Source: Salmonella enterica subsp. houtenae serovar Houten (GTDB lineage Bacteria; Pseudomonadota; Gammaproteobacteria; Enterobacterales; Enterobacteriaceae). From it: a stretch of 64,000 bases of DNA. The DNA lies in contig LS483478.1 in NCBI GenBank assembly GCA_900478215.1, forward strand, positions 992,001 through 1,056,000, written 5' to 3'. The notes below the pieces were generated by a model. It had not been told where the DNA came from and made no database searches. It saw only the letters and a list, made by a program, of their open reading frames with translations. A program made the position numbers and the translations under genes. This document shows, one piece after another, positions 9,235-16,981 of this stretch (its first letter is position 1; each line of letters begins with the position of its first letter).

Positions 9235-9617
9235 AATTCATTTACTCCTTTTCGGACGTTATCGATGTCGCGTTGTGTGCCCATGAGCTCAAAGCGGTAC
9301 AGCCAGGGTACGCCGCATTTTTGTGCTATCACATCGCCAGCACATCCCCAGGCATCGCCGAAATTGCGATTACCGGAGGCGATGACGCCGCGAATGCGCG
9401 CCCGGTTGTGTTCATCATTTAAAAAGCGGATCACTTGCCGCGGTACCGCACCGGCCATCCCGCCGCCGCCGTATGACGGCACAACCAGAATGTACGGTTC
9501 GTCTACCTGAATTCGCTCCCGTTCATTGAGCGGAATACGCGTGGCGGGCAGCCCCAGACGCTGCATAAAACGGTGCGTATTTTCAGAGCTGCTGGAGAAG
9601 TAGACGAGCGCGCTCAT
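9207..9617 (-). CDS. nrdI: Flavodoxin-like activator of class Ib ribonucleotide reductase
   Basis: A 136-aa FMN-binding protein that supplies the oxidant to assemble the dimanganese-tyrosyl cofactor of NrdF. The phosphate-binding loop SSSSENTHRF (residues 8-17) and the flavin loop VPSYGGGG are visible. Its ATG overlaps the nrdH stop (ATGA) and its 3' end overlaps nrdE, so the operon is tightly coupled. Confidence 0.95.
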   Translation of the reverse strand: MSALVYFSSSSENTHRFMQRLGLPATRIPLNERERIQVDEPYILVVPSYGGGGMAGAVPRQVIRFLNDEHNRARIRGVIASGNRNFGDAWGCAGDVIAQKCGVPWLYRFELMGTQRDIDNVRKGVNEFWQQHPRSA

Positions 9618-9859
9618 GCGTTTGCCGCATGAGGTGTCGGGTGCAGACGGTTAATCATGTCCGGGCGGAAGCCCGACCAGCTCAAATCGCCCGCCATCAC
9701 CACCGGTAATTGACGAAACCCTTGCGCCCGGAGCGTATCCGCTGCATCCGGCACCAGATCGACGTTCACCATCTCAAATTCAAATCCACGGCTTTCCATC
9801 GCCCGTTTCGTGGCGTGGCACTGAACACAGTTATTGCGAGTGTAAATAGTAATGCTCAT
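9614..9859 (-). CDS. nrdH: Glutaredoxin-like electron donor for NrdEF
   Basis: An 81-aa thioredoxin-fold protein with the redox motif CVQC at residues 11-14 (NNCVQCHATKRAM). It is reduced by thioredoxin reductase and passes electrons to NrdE. The start at 9859 (MSITIYTRN) is preferred over an in-frame ATG five codons upstream because it gives the family N-terminus. First gene of nrdHIEF; the stop overlaps nrdI by four bases. Confidence 0.96.
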   Translation of the reverse strand: MSITIYTRNNCVQCHATKRAMESRGFEFEMVNVDLVPDAADTLRAQGFRQLPVVMAGDLSWSGFRPDMINRLHPTPHAANA

Positions 9860-9929
9860 GATTCGTATTTCCATTTAAAATGAGAAAACGGCGCGATGAA
9901 ACGCGTCAGATTGTCGTGTGTAGATACAG

Positions 9930-9977
9930 GGGATACTAGATGTAGTTGAATTAAGATTCAACCATACAAGATATGGG
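9930..9977 (-). promoter_or_regulatory. Tandem NrdR-type boxes upstream of nrdH
   Basis: Two related 16-mers, 9930-9945 and 9962-9977 (minus-strand CTACATCTAGTATCCC and CCCATATCTTGTATGG), are separated by exactly 16 bp. That matches the paired-box arrangement bound by the repressor NrdR, which represses nrd operons when nucleotide levels are high. The 16-bp spacer is itself a TTGAATN4ATTCAA palindrome. Confidence 0.65.
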
Positions 9978-10049
9978 AATTTCCGATTGATGTTAACGTC
10001 GCTGATGAACGCAGCGGGGTAGGGGGGACATGGCTAATTTTTGCCGGAG

Positions 10050-10198
10050 CACGGGGGCGAACGTCTGATTCGGCCTACCGGTCACGCATAACAAGAGCCG
10101 GATAGCACCAGAGCCCTCCGGCAAAAAGTGATATATGTATATGTATCGTCAGACGGTATAGGCCGGATAAGCACCTGCGCCATCCGGTAGCAGGCGTC
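10050..10198. repeat. REP/BIME-type intergenic repeats between nrdH and ygaM
   Basis: Several short GC-rich inverted units (GCCGGATAGCACC...CTCCGGC and GGCCGGATAAGCACC...CATCCGG) fill the gap 3' of ygaM, with a TATATGTATATGTAT tract between them. They resemble enterobacterial REP elements. I see no gene in 9978-10199. Confidence 0.55.
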
Positions 10199-10199
10199 G

Positions 10200-10526
10200 T
10201 TAGCGACGCAGGCTAAGCAGCGCCCCGATAAAAATACCTACCGCAGCGGCGGTTCCTACGCTACACCAGGGTTTTTCACGCACAAACGTATCTGCGCACC
10301 CCATCGCATCACAAGCGGCTTGTTTTACCCGAGTACGCCCATGCATCCGCGCCCGGGTCTCTTTCAGCAACGCCTGGGCTTTACGTCGCGCAGTCTCTGC
10401 TTCGTCTTTCGCATCGCTTCCCCAGGATTTAAGGACAGCTTCCAGACTGTCGGCTAATCGATTGACATCATTCTGAATATCCTGAACACCATCATCGACG
10501 TCGTTTCGGTTCGGTTTGTTAAGCAT
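10200..10526 (-). CDS. ygaM: DUF883 (ElaB/YqjD-family) membrane-anchored stress protein YgaM
   Basis: About 108 aa. It has a charged, alpha-helical N-terminal region (DDGVQDIQNDVNRLADSLEAVL...) and a single C-terminal membrane anchor (VGTAAAVGIFIGALLSLRR), the layout of ElaB/YqjD/YgaM proteins. Some of these tether ribosomes to the inner membrane in stationary phase. The start at 10526 (MLNKPNRNDV) is chosen over an ATG four codons upstream because GGAGGA lies 6-8 nt before it. Monocistronic, next to divergent ygaC. Confidence 0.9.
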   Translation of the reverse strand: MLNKPNRNDVDDGVQDIQNDVNRLADSLEAVLKSWGSDAKDEAETARRKAQALLKETRARMHGRTRVKQAACDAMGCADTFVREKPWCSVGTAAAVGIFIGALLSLRR

Positions 10527-10687
10527 ATGATCCTCCATTGATTTCGATGTAGCTTTCAGTGTAGTTCATATTTTTGCCTGCTGAGGCTTGTTACGGCGAT
10601 ATCATGCGTTTCTGGACTTTTCTGAAAGCGTTGATAACGCTCTATCGGGTAAGGTAAGCCCGCAGTAAAAGAGAATGAGGATAAAAT

Positions 10688-11038
10688 ATGTATTTACGAC
10701 CTGACGAGGTGGCGCGCGTACTGGAAAAGGCAGGGTTTACCGTCGATGTGGTGACGAATAAGACGTATGGTTATCGACGCGGCGAGAATTATGTTTATGT
10801 TAACCGCGAGGCGCGTATGGGGCGTACCGCGCTGATTATTCACCCCAGATTAAAAGACCGTAGCTCATCACTGGCTGACCCGGCTTCGGATATTAAAACC
10901 TGCGATCACTACCAAAATTTTCCGCTCTATTTAGGCGGCGAGACCCACGAACATTACGGTATTCCCCACGGCTTTAGCTCTCGAATAGCGTTAGAACGTT
11001 ATCTGAACGGGCTTTTTGGCGACGAAAAAATCGACTAA
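10688..11038 (+). CDS. ygaC: YgaC, DUF2002 family protein
   Basis: A 116-aa soluble protein matching YgaC (MYLRPDEVARVLEKAGF). Its function is not established; in E. coli it is reported as part of the Fur regulon, but I see no clear Fur box in the 150 bp upstream. It is divergent from ygaM and convergent with alaE, with a shared hairpin after its stop. Confidence 0.9.
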   Translation: MYLRPDEVARVLEKAGFTVDVVTNKTYGYRRGENYVYVNREARMGRTALIIHPRLKDRSSSLADPASDIKTCDHYQNFPLYLGGETHEHYGIPHGFSSRIALERYLNGLFGDEKID

Positions 11039-11042
11039 AAGC

Positions 11043-11063
11043 GCGACTGGCAATGCCAGTCGC
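11043..11063 (-). terminator. Terminator between ygaC and alaE
   Basis: GCGACTGGC and GCCAGTCGC form a 9-bp stem with an AAT loop. On the minus strand it runs into GCGCTTTTA, so it looks like a terminator for alaE and a possible bidirectional one for ygaC. Confidence 0.6.
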
Positions 11064-11072
11064 GACGCTAAC

Positions 11073-11522
11073 TTACGCCTTAGCCTGATGATAGCTGCTC
11101 ACTTTAAACAGGCGACGACAATAATCCAGGAAGTAGCCATAAACCGCGCCCATTAACATTGAAACGACAATGTTTGAACTCACGGCGGCCACTATCTGAT
11201 GCCAGCCGGCGCCGACGGTCAGCAAGATGATAATATAAACGGGCGACTGGAAGGTGACATAAGCCAACACATCCGCCAGGTTTTTGGCCCATCCCGCCGG
11301 GCTTGCCTTACGCGCGACGCGCATAATCAGATCGCGATAAACGCCGTACGGCCATGCAATCAAAATGTTGACAGGTATCGCCACCAGCCTGGAAGAAAGC
11401 GACTGCTCAAAGCTCATTCCGGAGAGGAATATTTCGATCAACATGTTCACAACAGAACAGTAAACAACCATCGCAAACGTGTCTGCTACGGCATGACGCA
11501 AGCGTGACTGTGGAGAGAACAT
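11073..11522 (-). CDS. alaE: L-alanine exporter AlaE
   Basis: A 149-aa inner-membrane protein with about four hydrophobic segments, matching AlaE (formerly YgaW) in length, N-terminus (MFSPQSRLRHAVADTFAMVVYCSVVNMLIEI) and position beside stpA. It exports L-alanine, protecting cells from toxic intracellular alanine; in E. coli it is alanine-inducible through Lrp. No Lrp site was identified here. Confidence 0.93.
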   Translation of the reverse strand: MFSPQSRLRHAVADTFAMVVYCSVVNMLIEIFLSGMSFEQSLSSRLVAIPVNILIAWPYGVYRDLIMRVARKASPAGWAKNLADVLAYVTFQSPVYIIILLTVGAGWHQIVAAVSSNIVVSMLMGAVYGYFLDYCRRLFKVSSYHQAKA

Positions 11523-12008
11523 GTTAATGCTCCTTGTAGCGTATCAATCAGAATGAGGTGATGGAAGGTAGTGAAATCATAAAGCACTTTTACTTTTGCA
11601 TAGAGTATATCTCTGGGTAATAACTATCAACTAGTGTAAAATTTTTATTTATAGGCTTTTTGTCGATAAAATACTCTGCGATTGTTTGTTTGTTGCTCGC
11701 GGCGAGATTTTCGTTGCTGTCAGTAATTAATTCTTTTTAAATCAATGAATTATAATGCATTGTTTTTCTGGTGATTTTCAGCAATATTCCGAATATTGTC
11801 AGATACGATGTGCTCTCGGCTAACGGAGCGCTCTCGTCTTTTTTCAGCATAATTATAGCTGTTGCAGGGTGATTTTCAGCATAAAGCTCTGATAACCATT
11901 ATTGAATGGTTAATCTATTATTGTGATGAAATATTCACTTTTGCATAAGGTTAGCCACAGTGCGGGCCACCGCGGTTATTAAGATGCGCAATACGCTATA
12001 AACAGCCG
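11523..12008. other. AT-rich intergenic DNA upstream of stpA
   Basis: About 490 bp of AT-rich sequence between the alaE start and a nested hairpin. It should hold the alaE promoter and distal stpA control DNA; H-NS-family proteins bind such regions. I see no credible ORF or RNA gene in it. Confidence 0.5.
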
Positions 12009-12084
12009 AACGGGAAACCTACAGATATACCGTAGACAGGACAACCTGAAATACGTAGGGGATAATGAATATAGCTTTCCCGTT
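12009..12084 (+). ncRNA. Candidate structured RNA or leader upstream of stpA (nested hairpin)
   Basis: Three stems nest exactly: AACGGGAAA (12009-12017) with TTTCCCGTT (12076-12084), CCTAC (12018-12022) with GTAGG (12055-12059), and CAGG (12037-12040) with CCTG (12045-12048) around an ACAA tetraloop. The outer two stems abut on the 5' side. This may be a small RNA, part of the stpA 5' leader, or chance. No poly-U tail follows, which argues against a free-standing sRNA terminator. I do not recognise a named family. Confidence 0.35.
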
Positions 12085-12220
12085 AACGGATTAATATAAT
12101 TAATCGAGTTATGCTGGGTATATCTGTATGAACTTTAGGCTCTGGAAATATAATCAATAATCGCATACAATACCGCCTGTAATAGTTTTTTGTTTTCTGC
12201 GTTAAAAGGTTTTTATTGAT

Positions 12221-12622
12221 ATGAATCTGATGTTACAGAACTTAAATAATATCCGCACGCTGCGCGCTATGGCTCGCGAATTCTCCATTGACGTTCTTGA
12301 AGAAATGCTCGAAAAATTCAGGGTTGTCACTAAAGAAAGACGCGAAGAAGAAGAATTGCAGCAACGCCAGCTTGCCGAGAAACAGGAGAAAATTAATACC
12401 TTTCTGGAGCTGATGAAAGCAGACGGTATTAACCCGGAAGAGTTATTTGCGATGGGTTCAGCAATGCCGCGTTCTGCTAAAAAGCGTCAGCCGCGTCCGG
12501 CAAAATATCGTTTTACCGATTTCAATGGCGAAGAAAAAACCTGGACCGGACAAGGTCGTACGCCTAAACCGATTGCCCAGGCGCTGGCGGCAGGGAAATC
12601 TCTGGATGATTTCTTAATCTAA
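12221..12622 (+). CDS. stpA: H-NS paralogue StpA, nucleoid protein and RNA chaperone
   Basis: A 133-aa H-NS-family protein. The N-terminal oligomerisation helices (LNNIRTLRAMAREFSIDVLEEMLEKF) are followed by a charged coiled-coil region of about residues 40-60. The C-terminal DNA-binding domain carries the AT-hook-like motif TWTGQGRTPKPI near residue 110. StpA silences horizontally acquired AT-rich genes with H-NS and has RNA annealing activity. It is separated from alaE by about 700 bp. Confidence 0.96.
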   Translation: MNLMLQNLNNIRTLRAMAREFSIDVLEEMLEKFRVVTKERREEEELQQRQLAEKQEKINTFLELMKADGINPEELFAMGSAMPRSAKKRQPRPAKYRFTDFNGEEKTWTGQGRTPKPIAQALAAGKSLDDFLI

Positions 12623-12725
12623 TCACGGATAGTCTTTAACGGATGGCGCTTCGTTTCCGATCTCTATTAACCGGGACTCCGGGATATAAATCAGGGAAAC
12701 GTTGCGCCATGATCATTTTGATAAA

Positions 12726-12905
12726 TCAGCACACGCCAAAATCGCCCTCTTCAGAATAGTGGGTGACGTCTGCCGCTTTAAGGGGCAATTTTTCGCCCTG
12801 CTCATTACCGACCGGTACCGCGACAATTTGATCCTCGTTGACTTCAATCACTTTCAGTTTCGGTCCCCCCATTCGGGGCTGTACGAAATCGCCAGGTGTA
12901 AACAT
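12726..12905 (-). CDS. Small DUF2158/YodC-like protein, 59 aa
   Basis: A complete 59-codon frame from the ATG at 12905, preceded by a strong AGGAGG eight bases upstream. The product begins MFTPGDFVQPRMGGPKLKVIEV, in which the G-D-x-V-x(4)-GGP-x-(M/L)-x-V pattern is that of the YodC/DUF2158 fold, a small SH3-like barrel of unknown function. The frame ends EEGDFGVC. It lies between stpA (+) and ygaP (-), where I do not recall a gene in E. coli K-12. Codon use is ordinary for the genome. Function unknown. Confidence 0.75.
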   Translation of the reverse strand: MFTPGDFVQPRMGGPKLKVIEVNEDQIVAVPVGNEQGEKLPLKAADVTHYSEEGDFGVC

Positions 12906-12984
12906 AACGCCCTCCTGTTGAACAAATGCTATAAACCCGCCTTCAGTCTACTATAAACTTATCGACGCGCGGTGAATGTACCGC

Positions 12985-13512
12985 TTAATGAGTACGGGCA
13001 TTCCAGGGCATTTTTTCCAGTAGTCGCGCCATTCCGCAGAAGCCAGTCATACCTGCCAGCATTAACCCGGCGCCGACAAAACCGCTAATGAGGAAAAAGC
13101 CGCCGTGGACCGTATAGCCCAAAATCACCCCAAGCAACGTCAACCCGCCGGCGGCGATTTGCACCTGACGCATCAGCGGCAGCGGTTGCGATTTGTCTTC
13201 TGTGACGGGCAATCCTGCCGCTTTCCATCCGTCGATGCCGCCGTCCAGTAAACTGACCTGAGCAGGGGCGGCAATGGCCTGTAGTTTTGCTGCATTGTTG
13301 CTGGTTCGCTTACCTGACTGACAGTGAAAAATAATCTGTTCCGCTCGCAGGTTGGCGGGTAAAGCGCCCTGTTCAAGCCGGGAGAGCGGCGCCAGTTGCG
13401 CATGTGGAATATGCTCACGCAGATATTCGTCGGCGTCGCGCACATCAATCAGTTTCGCGCCTTGCGCTATCAGCGCTTGCGCCTCACGGGGGGAAACTTT
13501 CCCAATGGACAT
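12985..13512 (-). CDS. ygaP: Membrane-anchored rhodanese YgaP
   Basis: 175 aa. The N-terminal rhodanese domain (residues 1-105) has the active-site loop HCQSGKRT with the sulfur-accepting cysteine near residue 64. Two C-terminal membrane segments follow (QIAAGGLTLLGVILGYTV and LISGFVGAGLMLAGMTGF). YgaP transfers sulfane sulfur from thiosulfate at the inner membrane. It is second in a two-gene operon with ygaV, 9 bp downstream. Confidence 0.93.
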   Translation of the reverse strand: MSIGKVSPREAQALIAQGAKLIDVRDADEYLREHIPHAQLAPLSRLEQGALPANLRAEQIIFHCQSGKRTSNNAAKLQAIAAPAQVSLLDGGIDGWKAAGLPVTEDKSQPLPLMRQVQIAAGGLTLLGVILGYTVHGGFFLISGFVGAGLMLAGMTGFCGMARLLEKMPWNARTH

Positions 13513-13521
13513 CGGGCCTCC

Positions 13522-13821
13522 TTATGGACAATAGAGATTCTTTAACGTGGCGATAAGCGTATTAACCGCCTCATTTTTAATGAAATAGTGAATGCGCTGG
13601 GCATCGCGTTGGCTGTCAATCAGCCCTTCTTCCCGCATCCGCGCCAGATGTTGCGACGTTGCGGAGGGGCTTAGCCCGGTAATGCGCGCCAGTTCGCCTG
13701 CGCTGGTTTTGGGCGAACCACACAGCATACATAAAATCAGTAATCTTTTTGGGTGGCTCATCGCTTTGAGCAGGGCCGCCGCCTGTTCTGCGCTGGCCTG
13801 AAGTTGTTCAAGCTCTGTCAT
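13522..13821 (-). CDS. ygaV: ArsR-family redox/sulfide-responsive repressor YgaV
   Basis: A 99-aa winged-helix protein of the ArsR/SmtB type. The recognition helix is around SPSATSQHLARMREEGLI. Cysteines are visible at LCMLCG and at the C-terminus (NLYCP); in E. coli YgaV two such cysteines sense sulfide or oxidants and control ygaVP. An AT-rich imperfect palindrome near 13827-13857 (ATTTTCTAAAT...ATTCTAAAAT) is a reasonable autoregulatory operator. It is the first gene of ygaVP. Confidence 0.92.
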   Translation of the reverse strand: MTELEQLQASAEQAAALLKAMSHPKRLLILCMLCGSPKTSAGELARITGLSPSATSQHLARMREEGLIDSQRDAQRIHYFIKNEAVNTLIATLKNLYCP

Positions 13822-14003
13822 AGTTATTTAAGCATTTTCTAAATTTAGTTAATTCTAAAATATACGTCAACCTAATACCAGCGTAAAGAGCGTAAAGGAG
13901 GGTAAAAGCGCGGTGCGCGAGTGGCAGGCTCAGGTAAACTGACTATGCTTAGAGATAAAATTTCTTTTTAAACAATGACTAATTTTGCTTGTATGGAGTG
14001 TAT

Positions 14004-14162
14004 ATGGGTTTCTGGAGAATTGTGTTTACGATTATTTTGCCTCCGCTAGGCGTACTTTTAGGAAAAGGGTTCGGTTGGGCATTTATTCTTAATATCCTGC
14101 TGACATTACTCGGATATATTCCAGGGCTTATCCACGCATTTTGGGTTCAGATGCGTCATTAA
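14004..14162 (+). CDS. yqaE: Pmp3/UPF0057 small membrane protein YqaE
   Basis: A 52-aa protein (MGFWRIVFTIILPPLGVLLGKGFG...) with two membrane segments and the PPLGV turn typical of Pmp3/YqaE proteins, which are stress-induced and affect membrane potential. ATGGAGTG lies 8-12 nt upstream of the start. A GC-rich hairpin (about 14170-14195) follows the stop. It sits upstream of kbp in the same direction, as in E. coli. Confidence 0.9.
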   Translation: MGFWRIVFTIILPPLGVLLGKGFGWAFILNILLTLLGYIPGLIHAFWVQMRH

Positions 14163-14261
14163 TTACCGGCCACCGGCGGCGCGTAAGCGCCGCTTATCAG
14201 GATAACCTCATTCCCTCTGCTACACTTTTCTCTGTGTGTATTTTTGACAAGCGAGGTGAAT

Positions 14262-14711
14262 ATGGGTCTCTTCAATTTTGTAAAAGATGCAGGTGAAAAA
14301 CTCTGGGACGCGGTAACCGCTAACCATGATAAGGACGATCAGGCGAAAAAAGTCCAGGAACATTTAAATAAAACGGGAATACCCGACGCTGACAAAGTCA
14401 ATGTGCAAATTGCTGATGGAAAAGCGACAGTGACGGGAGATGGGCTGAGTCAGGAGGCAAAAGAAAAAATTCTGGTTGCCGTGGGGAATATCGCCGGGAT
14501 CAGCAGCGTTGACGATCAGGTTAAAACCACGACGCCCGCGGCTGAAAGTCAGTTTTATACCGTGAAATCAGGCGACACCCTGAGCGCTATTTCAAAGCAA
14601 GTGTATGGTAACGCTAATCTGTATAATAAAATCTTCGAGGCCAATAAACCGATGCTGAAAAGCCCGGAAAAAATATATCCGGGACAAGTGTTGCGTATTC
14701 CTGAAGAATAA
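14262..14711 (+). CDS. kbp: Potassium-binding protein Kbp (BON + LysM)
   Basis: 149 aa, formerly YgaU. The BON domain covers about residues 20-90, and a LysM domain (QFYTVKSGDTLSAISKQVYGNANLYNKIFEANKP) occupies the C-terminal 50 residues. Kbp is cytoplasmic and binds K+; the two domains close on binding. The start at 14262 (MGLFNFVKDAGEKLWD) is the family start, with GCGAGGTG upstream; a six-codon extension is rejected. It is convergent with glaR, only 6 bp away. Confidence 0.93.
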   Translation: MGLFNFVKDAGEKLWDAVTANHDKDDQAKKVQEHLNKTGIPDADKVNVQIADGKATVTGDGLSQEAKEKILVAVGNIAGISSVDDQVKTTTPAAESQFYTVKSGDTLSAISKQVYGNANLYNKIFEANKPMLKSPEKIYPGQVLRIPEE

Positions 14712-14717
14712 TGACTA

Positions 14718-15410
14718 TCAGGCCGCTCCTGGCTGCATTTTTCCTGTCATCGCCTGGCGAATGATGGGAATCGGCGTCAGCAAATGCTGACGCATTAATT
14801 CACTGGCGCGTGCCGCCTCGCGCGCCAGTATCGCGTCGGTTAGCGTGTGATGCTGGATATGTTTATCTTCCAGCATCTCGACAGACAGAACGGTTTCACG
14901 TAACCAAATAAAGCGGTAGCGGGCCGCCAGGTCAAATAAGCGTTCGCGCATCTGTAGCAGATAGTGGGAGCCGCACCCGGCGACAATGGCGGAATGAAAC
15001 GCCTGGTGGCGCTGATCCCATTCATCGAGCATATGCTCACTGGCATCGCTGGCTTCCAGTTTGCTGAGCATATGCGCTCGCGCCAGGATCTCCGCCTCCC
15101 ACGCATCATCGCCGCGTTCAATCGCCAGGCGCACCAGCATCGCTTCCATATTGGCGCGCGCGTCAAAAATATCGAGGAGTTCCGCCTCTGACATAGATGC
15201 CACGCGATAGCCTTTTTGATTCACCACGGTGACCAGCCGTTCCGCCACCAGTTGTGACAGCGCCTCGCGCAGCGGCCCTACGCCGAGCGCATAGCGGGAG
15301 GTTAATAAACTCATCCGCAGTTTTTCATCCGGCTGATAAGTGCCGCGAATAATGTCATTTTTAAGCCAGCGATAGCCATCTATGGCCGTCGGTTGGGAAA
15401 GGGCGGTCAT
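14718..15410 (-). CDS. glaR: GntR/FadR-type repressor of the glutarate-GABA operon
   Basis: 230 aa, also called CsiR. The N-terminal winged helix has GPLREALSQLVAERLVTVVNQKGYRVA, and the C-terminal FCD effector domain has conserved metal/ligand residues (DARANMEAMLVRLA, HQAFHSAIVAGC). It represses glaH-lhgO-gabDTP and is relieved by glutarate in E. coli. It sits at the distal end of the run, 41 bp past gabP. The N-terminus is about ten residues longer than the E. coli protein as I recall it; an internal start is possible. Confidence 0.92.
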   Translation of the reverse strand: MTALSQPTAIDGYRWLKNDIIRGTYQPDEKLRMSLLTSRYALGVGPLREALSQLVAERLVTVVNQKGYRVASMSEAELLDIFDARANMEAMLVRLAIERGDDAWEAEILARAHMLSKLEASDASEHMLDEWDQRHQAFHSAIVAGCGSHYLLQMRERLFDLAARYRFIWLRETVLSVEMLEDKHIQHHTLTDAILAREAARASELMRQHLLTPIPIIRQAMTGKMQPGAA

Positions 15411-15451
15411 CTTTTACTCCTGAGAAGCCTCCCGGCTAACGCCGGGAATAA

Positions 15452-16852
15452 CTAACGTAGGTTTTGCAGGGGGGCTTTTTGCCACCTTATCAGTTTTTTC
15501 CAGCGAGACATAATGGGTACGGTACATATTATTCCCAGCCCTAACAGCCCCGTCGAGATGACTTCTAGTTGCTGTGCCGGTCGAAATAGCATCACCACCA
15601 GGACAAAGCAGATAAAGCCGATAACCAGCCAGGTGAGCCACGGATAAAGCCACATTTTCAGCCTAATTTCTCCGCCCTGCGCCAGCAGAATTTTACGCAT
15701 CCGCAATTGCGAAATCGCAATCACCAGATAGACCAGCAGCGCGATGGCGCCGGAACTGTCGATGAGAAATTTAAACACTTTTGCCGGAGCGTAATAGTTG
15801 ACGATAACGGTTAAAAACGCCGCGCCCGTAGAGAGGAGAACCGCCACCCAGGGCGTTTTGCTACGGTTAGTTTTTCCCATTATCGCAGGCGCATCGCCGC
15901 GGCGGCTAAGGGAATAGAGCATCCGGGACGCGGTATATAATGCGGAGTTCAGACAACTGGTTACCGACAACAAAATCACGCAGTCCATAATGAATTTTGC
16001 GTGCGGTATATGAAGCAGCTCCAGTACCGAACGGTACGAACCTACGCTTTTCAGACCTGGCATATTCCACGGGATCAGCGCCACCACCACAAAAATGGAA
16101 CACAGGTAAAAGATGGAAATTCGCCAGATAACAGAATTGGTGGCGCGTACGATATGTTTATCCGGCGTATCGGATTCCGCGGCAGCAATAGTGACGATTT
16201 CCGCGCCCATAAAAGAGAACATGGTGATCAACATGGCGCTTAACACCGCGCCGAAGCCGTTAGGCATAAAACCGCCGTGATCCCATAGCCGGGAGATACC
16301 GCTTACCTCGGCATACGGATAAAAACCGCTAATCGCCGCCGCGCCCAGCGCGATAAACGCCAGGATAGCAATCACTTTACACAGCGCCAGCCAGAATTCG
16401 AATTCGCCGTAATTTTTGACGCTCAATAAATTGCTTCCGGTTAAGGCAAGCGTAATCACTAATGAAAATAGCCACACCGGAATACCCGGTATCCATGAAT
16501 TCAGAATAATGGCGGCAATATTGGCCTCCAGCGGAATAACCAGCACCCAAAACCACCAGTATAACCAGCCGATGGTATACCCGGCCCAGGGGCCGATCGC
16601 TTTATCCGCATAGGTGGAAAAAGAACCGGTATCCGGCGTGGCGACGGCCATTTCAGCCAGCATTCGCATAATCATGACGACTAAAAGTCCTGCGAACAGA
16701 TAGGCCAGCAGGACCGCAGGGCCGGCCTCCGCAATCGCCACGCTGGAACCGACAAACAGGCTGGCGCCGATGACGCCGGCGATCGATAACATGGTGACGT
16801 GGCGTGATTTCAGCCCGCCCCCTAAAGCATGTGATTCTGACAATTGCCCCAT
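15452..16852 (-). CDS. gabP: GABA permease
   Basis: A 466-aa, 12-segment amino acid/polyamine/organocation permease, identical in length to GabP. The N-terminal consensus GGGLKSRHVTMLSIAGVIGASLFVGSS is typical of the APC amino-acid transporter group. It imports 4-aminobutyrate with protons for GabT/GabD. It follows gabT after 129 bp that contain a REP-like repeat. Confidence 0.95.
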   Translation of the reverse strand: MGQLSESHALGGGLKSRHVTMLSIAGVIGASLFVGSSVAIAEAGPAVLLAYLFAGLLVVMIMRMLAEMAVATPDTGSFSTYADKAIGPWAGYTIGWLYWWFWVLVIPLEANIAAIILNSWIPGIPVWLFSLVITLALTGSNLLSVKNYGEFEFWLALCKVIAILAFIALGAAAISGFYPYAEVSGISRLWDHGGFMPNGFGAVLSAMLITMFSFMGAEIVTIAAAESDTPDKHIVRATNSVIWRISIFYLCSIFVVVALIPWNMPGLKSVGSYRSVLELLHIPHAKFIMDCVILLSVTSCLNSALYTASRMLYSLSRRGDAPAIMGKTNRSKTPWVAVLLSTGAAFLTVIVNYYAPAKVFKFLIDSSGAIALLVYLVIAISQLRMRKILLAQGGEIRLKMWLYPWLTWLVIGFICFVLVVMLFRPAQQLEVISTGLLGLGIICTVPIMSRWKKLIRWQKAPLQNLR

Positions 16853-16885
16853 CCTAAAACCTCTTTATTGTTATTGTGCTCGTTT

Positions 16886-16976
16886 ACCGGATGGCGCCTG
16901 GCTTATTCGGCCTACAATCGAAACGGTTTTTGTAGGCCGGCTAAGACAGTTACGTCGCCATCCGACGCTGCTTATT
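16886..16976. repeat. REP-like repeat between gabT and gabP
   Basis: Imperfect inverted units (CCGGATGGCGCCTGG..., TGTAGGCCGGCTAAG..., CGCCATCCGACG) occupy most of the gabT-gabP gap. They match the general look of enterobacterial REP/BIME sequences and may set differential mRNA stability in the operon. Confidence 0.5.
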
Positions 16977-16981
16977 GGACA

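Noticed and set aside
8570..9510. Several overlapping plus-strand frames over nrdE and nrdI
   Set aside because: All are antisense to well-conserved nrd genes and carry no independent signals.
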